In this document: positions 59,432-64,000 of the stretch, piece by piece
Layout of the letters: each line of letters starts with the position of its first letter
How positions within the stretch are numbered: position 1 is the stretch's first letter
Origin: Hofstenia miamia
Taxonomy: Eukaryota; Xenacoelomorpha; Acoela; Hofsteniidae
Length of the DNA stretch: 64,000 nt
Assembly (NCBI GenBank): GCA_900660155.1
Contig: CABFPE010000010.1
Coordinates: 2,868,692-2,932,691 of the forward strand
Reading direction: 5' to 3'
The notes under the pieces: generated by a model
What the model saw: the letters and a program-made list of their open reading frames with translations, nothing else
What the model was told of the DNA's origin: nothing
Database searches by the model: none
Position numbers and translations under genes: made by a program

Positions 59432-60624
59432 ATTTAAATTAATACCGTTAGACTTCGTTGACTGCAACCGCTGCAAACGGCATTGCCGCAGGCTCTACAA
59501 TGATGCCTTCGTCTTATTGTAGAAAATGGTGTCTTACAACAACTACAGATTGTGACAGTCCAGTCTGGTACCCACAGTGGTGAACTCTGTCCAATGGCAT
59601 ATTCCACTTGAACTGCAGATCCAAAAGACTTCAACTTCTGTTTCTCTTCTGATATATTATCGTGAAGAGCTGAATACCAGCTGTCGTGTTCTTCCTTTGA
59701 CTTACAAGAAACTCCGACTGATTTAGTTGAGCCTAAAAAGTGGAAAAAATGAATTATTAAACAAAGAAAAATCACCTAAAATATCAATTTGAAAGGGAAC
59801 AATCTCTAAGTTACTTGGATATCTTCGAATGACTGCAGAGACGAGGGGAATTTCGTAACGGAATTTAAGTCCGTTGGTCGGAGTAATGTTCATGTACCAC
59901 AAAACATCCGTGAAAAGCACGAAAAACCGTTCTTCGCACGCCTTTCTACAGATTTTTAATAGGCGACCTTTTTTCGAAATATATCTACTGGGAGTCGGGT
60001 TATCAGGTGCATTCTGGATGGATTTGATTAATTCGAAAACCTGCTGAGATCTAAAAGTAACAATTATTCGTACAATTTATGAAAGTCTAACTACAAGGTA
60101 ATTTTAATTTCAGTGTATGACAATAAATCTCGAGACTTCAATAAATCAAGCATGTTTAAATGGCGGCATATCAACATGAAGTTAAAATCGAATAGCGCTG
60201 TTCACAGATTATGAAGTTTGCGTATAGCGCCAAGTTTTGGTAAAGCATGAAAATCATTTCAGTGATCGATACAGAGCAGTGTAATATATTAACTTAGCAG
60301 AATTACTTCGTTTCAAGTTGTGCGGATTTCATAACTGTGAATGGTCCCATGAGATTCTTTTATTAGGAATCAAGAATCACCACTTAAAATGCATACAGTA
60401 CACCTGTAGAAAAGAGAGGGAAATTATAACTTGCTTTATTATTAATGATTGCCAAGGTTGTTCTGTTTTAAACAAGTTGTTTAAAACAATGGAATTCGTC
60501 ATTTTTAATGATATATTTTTCCTCAATTGTTTGGTAAATGAAAATCGGGCTCTTGTCTGGCCTGTGCACACAACTTACTAGATCTGCATCTGCAGCTCCT
60601 TTAATAAATTCGATTATTAGCATT
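50732..60624 (-). CDS. FGD-like gene (RhoGEF end, PH, FYVE, PH), minus strand, spliced
   Basis: Exons in transcript order: about 60,624-60,579; 60,043-59,776; 59,732-59,446; 57,776-57,583; 50,960-50,732 with TAA stop. Splice phases agree at every join. The protein gives the last helix of a RhoGEF (DH) domain, a PH domain, a FYVE zinc finger and a second PH domain, the C-terminal layout of FGD proteins, which activate Cdc42-type GTPases at phosphoinositide membranes. The rest of the DH domain and the start lie beyond 64,000 or in exons I cannot see. Other PH-FYVE proteins (phafin type) lack the second PH and DH. No stop or shift within the exons: this gene appears functional. Its last intron is full of transposons. 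Confidence 0.8.
51347..52697 (+). mobile_element. Mariner-type transposon, apparently intact
   Basis: Length 1,351 bases, between TA-rich flanks. The ends (GGGTTGTCGCAGAAAAAGCG...) are perfect inverted repeats of 44 bases: 51,347-51,390 and 52,654-52,697. A single uninterrupted transposase gene lies between. Perfect ends plus an open gene make it the youngest insertion in the window. It lies in the last intron of the FGD-like gene, antisense to it, and 9 bases from the hAT element. Confidence 0.85.
51515..52594 (+). CDS. Mariner-type transposase, DD34D
   Basis: 359 codons, about the usual size (330-360). Residues 1-130 are two helix-turn-helix DNA-binding units (LLIETMRRNDMKCTQIHNII; then ITVRELAEIHGLSKDTTHRI). 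The catalytic part has LMLVTDEKWFYCR (first Asp), AILFHDNARPHIS (second Asp) and PAYSPDVNICDRMVFPLLE (third Asp), with 34 residues between the last two, the mariner DD34D spacing. It cuts and pastes the element at TA sites. The ATG at 51,533 (VMEVSSKD) is an alternative start. No stop or frameshift; it may still be active, but that is inference. Confidence 0.85.
   Translation: MERNNVMEVSSKDCYLLIETMRRNDMKCTQIHNIITTAWGDIISLRRVQTIAKEYEDGTRAKLERKEGSGRRKSEERRNTQELIRNNIEDNGGRITVRELAEIHGLSKDTTHRIIKDLGFVSKSLKWVPHLLTEDNKRNRIDCCEEMSRVFNGTRNIKKLMLVTDEKWFYCRPLGNSKTRLSWIQPDGDRPVCSKRTLSDKKFLVLMCTNFDGLSYYKILDKGITVNSTVYCEFIMEAFNNFNTYENIKDRRGIPIENAILFHDNARPHISHETTDFLRRKNIKTLKQPAYSPDVNICDRMVFPLLEMRRSKTIFNTKNDLEIFLQENMPTLTKEIMHHQFEMLHQKCLDIIENNGNYC
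53517..55530 (+). mobile_element. Pogo-like element inserted in the hAT
   Basis: Left end TAGGGTAGAGTGGGGTAATT resembles pogo/Tigger/jerky-type ends. The matching inverted right end is not seen, so the right side is lost or eroded. ACATTG occurs on both hAT-side edges (about 53,503 and 55,530); pogo elements duplicate TA, so this 6-base match may be chance or mark a different event. Inactive copy. Confidence 0.6.
53956..55557 (+). pseudogene. Pogo/Tigger-type transposase (DDE_1), broken
   Basis: N-terminal helix-turn-helix of the psq type (SYGSAALKQAVKVEK...LGIPRETLVRHV, residues 14-53), a second DNA-binding unit near residues 90-140 (INGRASYDWWQGFCQR), then the DDE core: QLLYDCDETGLSYVPK (first Asp), VLMIDGHGSHVTVEAI (second Asp), CLPPHSSNRLQP. 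Two in-frame stops (about 54,589 and 54,601), a shift near 54,775, and a one-base shift at about 54,945, directly before the third Asp (LDTNFNASLKRFW in the next frame). The C-terminal part is basic (KKRAPRKSKQGG). Total size is normal for the family. Confidence 0.75.
57024..57052. repeat. TA microsatellite beside the hAT end
   Basis: About 14 TA units. A similar TA run lies at 51,333-51,345 just before the mariner; such runs are natural targets for TA-specific transposons. Confidence 0.9.
57583..57776 (-). CDS. FGD-like gene, exon with FYVE end and start of second PH
   Basis: LEYSKNEKLRVCDTCYALL supplies the last Cys pair of the FYVE finger. A linker (PLPKATSSSLPEVYDHFG) leads to AMEMREGKGKWTSFYFIIAN, the first strands of a PH domain. 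Acceptor TTTTTAG|CTAG, donor TTCT|GTAAGA, phase 2. Confidence 0.85.
57777..59445 (-). other. 1.7-kb intron of the FGD-like gene
   Basis: Donor ACG|GTATTA to acceptor TTTTTAG|CTAG. It holds a loose inverted pair, TTAACCCTATTTTCAC (58,575) and GTGGAAATAGGGTTAA (58,932), about 370 bases end to end, possibly a small decayed transposon; a CA/TA microsatellite at 59,392-59,428; and an 83-codon frame (58,772-59,023, minus) that I do not take as an exon. Confidence 0.5.
59388..59428. repeat. CA/TA compound microsatellite
   Basis: ACACACACACA followed by about 14 TA units, next to the FYVE exon donor (59,446) in the intron. Confidence 0.9.
59446..59732 (-). CDS. FGD-like gene, exon with PH end and most of FYVE
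   Basis: GSTKSVGVSCKSKEEHDSWY completes the PH domain with its C-terminal helix Trp. Then SPLWVPDWTVTICSCC begins the FYVE finger: WxxD, CxxC, and the phosphatidylinositol-3-phosphate-binding RRHHCRACG, followed by VCSGCSQRSLT. Acceptor TTTTTAG|GC, donor ACG|GTATTA. The intron before it is only 43 bases. Confidence 0.85.
59733..59775 (-). other. 43-base intron in the FGD-like gene
   Basis: GTGATT...CTTTTTAG with a long pyrimidine tract. The flanking exons are in phase (1/2) and the PH domain reads through, so the intron is real despite its size. Confidence 0.75.
59776..60043 (-). CDS. FGD-like gene, exon with most of the first PH domain
   Basis: Translates QVFELIKSIQNAPDNPTPSR, then ISKKGRLLKICRKACEERFF and VLFTDVLWYMNI, a standard PH beginning (xGxLxKxCRKxxxxRxFxLFxDxLxY). 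It ends TTTTAG|GTGATT. The start at 60,043 (acceptor ATCTCAG) gives phase 0 with the preceding exon; the acceptor at TTTTAG, 7 bases upstream, would not. Confidence 0.8.
60579..60624 (-). CDS. FGD-like gene, small exon ending the DH domain
   Basis: Reads MLIIEFIKGAADADL and stops at a strong donor (CTA|GTAAGT). This resembles the long last helix of DH domains (ALxIIxxAAxxxNxAI). The acceptor proposed (TCTGAAAG|AATG) has a weak pyrimidine tract, so the start is uncertain; the exon could be longer. Confidence 0.45.
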
Positions 60625-63445
60625 CTTTCAGATAAATTATTAGTGGACAAATTTACGATTCAATTGTATGCATTTAATAAAAAATGGCACATTATTTCCT
60701 AGGTTACCATAAATTACAAAGAATGTTTGCGAAATCTGGTTTTCAAAAAGCTTAGTTTGAAATAAACTACAAACCATTTTATTTCAAAAACTTGGATTTT
60801 ATATAATATAAAAAACTTGTATAGAATAACAACGATGATTATTAGGATTTTTATTACAACATTTAAAGACCATAATTTTAGACAATATACATGTAAGTTA
60901 AAATTGTTAGTAGAAAGATGAAAATTTAGCTTCTAAAATACGTTTAAAATGTGAAACTGCCTAGAAATTAAATTTTCATATAATGTAATTCAAACTGCTC
61001 AATATGTTTACACACAAATAGAGTGCTTACGAGACTTAATAGTGCATAGGCGTGCATTTGTAGTATTCAAACAGGTACGGAGGGGAGGGGGTTCATGAAT
61101 TTTAAGGTTATTTTTATAGCTATTGCTTAAACGGATCACATTTTAGTGTCAGTCTGCAATTTTCAAGATTATTCAAAAGTATTTAAGAACTAAATAGGAA
61201 GAATGCAAAAAGGAGCAAATAAAAGAACATAGCCAATTAATATGTGTTAGGTATAATATAAAACATTGTTAAATCTTAATCGTTACTAAATGAAATGACA
61301 CCACATTTATAATTAACAATCTATTTGATTTGCTATAATAATATCATATTGGACTGCTATCGGACAAAAATTTAATGACCATTAAATTGCAAATGATCAA
61401 AAAAAGCGGCAATATTTTAAAATGATAAAACAAAAACATTAAATAACTTGGAACAATGGAGAAGATCACTCAGTAAAATAATAAAATAAACACATCTAGA
61501 GGAACATTGTTCATTAATAATCTGGGATTTATCTTCCGTTTAAACATAATTAAGGAAAAACAATAGCAGAAAATATAAGAAAAATATGCAAAGAAAAAAA
61601 TATAATAAAAAGCGACTGCACATAAAAAGTCGCAAGTCTTGAGCGCATGCAGAATTCAGTTAGGAGCTATCAAAAGCTAAGAAAATTGGAAATCAAATTG
61701 CAATCCTCGTCGAAAACAACAGATACCGACGCATTCAGTTCTTAAGTGGTGATATCTAGATTTGTTAAAATGCAAACGTGAATTCATTGATTGATTTCAC
61801 GCGAAATGCTGTGTAGAGCCTGCCCAATGCCCAGAACTTCAAAGGTCGGCCTAGTTATCTTGATTGGACCCATAGACCTTATAGTGAGGTTTATAGCCAA
61901 GCAAATGTATAACACATTTCAGTCATTCCCGTATTTGAGTTTACAAGTTAGGGCGCATGGCCCGTAGCGATAAAAAAATCAACCCTATTTTTACTTAGGT
62001 GAAATAAATTTCCACTTTGTCAGAATGGCATTAGTATTTAATAGATTTTAAATAAAATATATTAGCAGGAACTGATACGAATATTTAATTACAAAATATT
62101 TCAACTAAAGCTTATAATTCTACGGCATTATATCTAGTATGAGCTTGACTGGTTTCAGGGTTTGTTTATGGTATGACCATCTTACATATTTCGTCCATAC
62201 ATTATAGCCATTATGTAAAATATAGTGAATGATGGTGAAATGTACATAGAGCAGGAATAAGCAATATTTAATTAGATTTTTGCTAGCCCAACAAATTAAT
62301 CGACCTTTTCTGTAACGTAGTAGATTTTTGCCGATTATTAATAATTGAAATAAAAATTATTGATCAAAAGAACAGTACACAGCAAAACTTTTTGAATGGA
62401 AAAGAGTTTAATAGTGCTTCATTCCAAAGTTTTCAGTTACAACTAAAAAAGTTTTTCTTCTAAATGAACCGACACTCTGATCAAAATATAACTCCTTTAG
62501 ATGTTATGATTATTTTTCGATCTCCTGAAACTGCTTACTAAAATGTCGCAAAACCTTAAAATGTTGTTATCTTATCGAAATGTTATTTTGTTGAAAACAT
62601 TTTGTAAAATAAGTATTCACCGATTCAATAGTATAGATATACATAATAATATATATGACATTAAGGTTCGCATTTTCTTGAAACTCAATATAAATTCTGT
62701 ATATGCAGTAATAATAGTATGGATTTCCATTCTTAAATTGCTATCCATAATGGCAATAACAAAAATTTCTACCATACCTTTATGGTAACTAATGGTATGA
62801 CATGATACTATAATCGCACCTCTGGTTAACCGCTACAAACTGTTTTAGCAGCAAAAATAGTCTTAAATTATACATACTCCCACCTTTCTTATATAAATGC
62901 AATAGACTAAACTACTACTTGTGAAGTAGTGTTTTAATGCTGTTGATTTAGCGGTAAATAAATTTCAACAGGTATTTGAATGTTACAATCTGTTATTTGA
63001 TTGATAGGCTAAATATATTGATTTGGATTTAAAAAGCTTATGCTAAAATTATTTGGTTTGATTAGTGATTCAATGGGTGAAGTACATTATTGTATTAAAT
63101 GATGTGATATTGATGACCAAAAATGTTTTTATATCGAGGATGAGGAGCAAAATTCCAACAAGGAGGGAATGCCCCAGGCCCTCCCCTAGCCATAACCCTG
63201 GATTATAATAAAATAAACTCAATCAAACATTACACTTAGTGATTTTCTTGAACATACAATTCTAAATGAATACATAATCTATGATTGTTAATACGGTAAT
63301 TTTAAGAATTGTTCACTTCACTTGCACGAGAGGGGGCAAATTGAACTTATTACTGTTTTCAAAATTCAAAATTTGCAATGGAATAGAGCCATGAATTCGA
63401 AATCTTAGTATAATCATTAACATACTCAATTGATATGAAACATAC
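60625..63445. other. AT-rich DNA upstream of the visible FGD-like exons
   Basis: Probably intron. I looked for the remaining DH-domain exons on the minus strand and did not find any I could support. No RNA gene or repeat recognised. Confidence 0.4.
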
Positions 63446-64000
63446 AGTGGTGTGCTAAAGTTCTCGGACACGTAACTTGAAAATTTTTTTTTACAGTGAT
63501 GAACACTATAGCTTTGATTTTTTGCAATTGGGTTAATTTTAGCATTGTGAGTTCAAATTTCTCCCCAATTTTTATATAAGAAATTTAATTTTCATCCTAT
63601 AACCCTGTAGAGCCCCCCCTAAAACTATGTTAGTAAATATGCATGGTATATAAATATAACACAAAAATCGTATTCAGAATGAAAAACTTAGTATATATAA
63701 TGTTCAAATTTGCATCTCAATTAGCAATGTAATGGGATTTGTATAAGATTTGACGACCAATATTTCAGAAACTTCTGAATAATTTCTTACAAAAAATTGT
63801 GAATATACAAAGTTTTTCATGCTGAATACGATTTTTGTGTTATATTTTACATACCATGCATATTTACTAATATAGTTTTAGGGGGCCCCTTTACAGGGTC
63901 ATAAAATGAAAACTAAATTTCATATCAAAAAATTGAGAAGAAATTTGAATTCACAATGCTAAAATTAACCCAATTGCAAAAAATCAAAGTATAGTGTTCA
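63446..64000. mobile_element. Large hairpin MITE, Tc1/mariner type, cut by the window end
   Basis: Left end CAGTGGTGTGCTAAAGTTCT is typical of Tc1-like ends. From about 63,498 (GAACACTATAGCTTTGATTT) to about 63,715 the sequence returns as its inverse at about 63,790-64,000, about 90% matched, with a short loop of roughly 70 bases. The right outer end lies beyond the window. No coding sequence. Transcribed, it would fold into a hairpin of over 200 base pairs. Confidence 0.75.

Noticed and set aside
60318-60581. 87-codon plus-strand frame
   Set aside because: It overlaps the antisense of the small FGD-like exon and has no recognisable feature.

Overview
The window is AT-rich animal nuclear DNA, by eye about 70% A+T. 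The evidence is one spliced host gene with PH and FYVE domains, CR1-like LINEs with TATCT-type tails, Polinton-like elements, and mariner, hAT and pogo transposons. The species cannot be fixed from sequence alone. An AT-rich invertebrate (for example a cnidarian) fits, but that is inference. Most of the 64 kb is nested mobile DNA.

Layout. 1-3,691: a deleted Tc1/mariner derivative (10-602), plain AT-rich DNA, then one half of a repeat-associated gene of unknown function. 3,692-24,975: Polinton-like element A. It has exact ends (AGTAGTAAAGG...), a 6-bp target duplication (ATATTG) and very long inverted arms of about 3.1 kb, and it splits that gene; the other half lies at 24,982-25,450. A carries a few small genes and a broken Gypsy-type LTR retrotransposon (about 12,624-21,166). 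About 26,566-46,640: a related element B, older and more disturbed. All its recognisable genes are on the minus strand: packaging ATPase, integrase, a small basic protein, a capsid-type protein, an adenain-like protease and two penton-like genes. No protein-primed DNA polymerase is visible. A LINE sits inside B's left arm and carries a hAT fragment. About 46,690-50,066: a nearly full-length LINE. 50,732-60,624: the host gene, minus strand, FGD-like (end of RhoGEF domain, PH, FYVE, second PH). Its 6.6-kb intron holds an apparently intact mariner and a hAT that itself contains a pogo-like element. 63,446-64,000: a large hairpin MITE cut by the window edge.

A dispersed repeat of about 1.1 kb, here called R1, occurs at least four times (5,629; 11,629; 33,489; about 36,040), with a TATAAATAG box at a fixed offset in three copies. 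I could not assign it to a known family.

Assembly caution. Every single-N position (6,430; 7,383; 7,471; 16,689; 17,913; 34,514) is followed by sequence already present just upstream. These look like unmerged contig overlaps, so lengths of A, the Gypsy element and R1c are inflated. A 1,000-N gap lies at 13,440-14,439.
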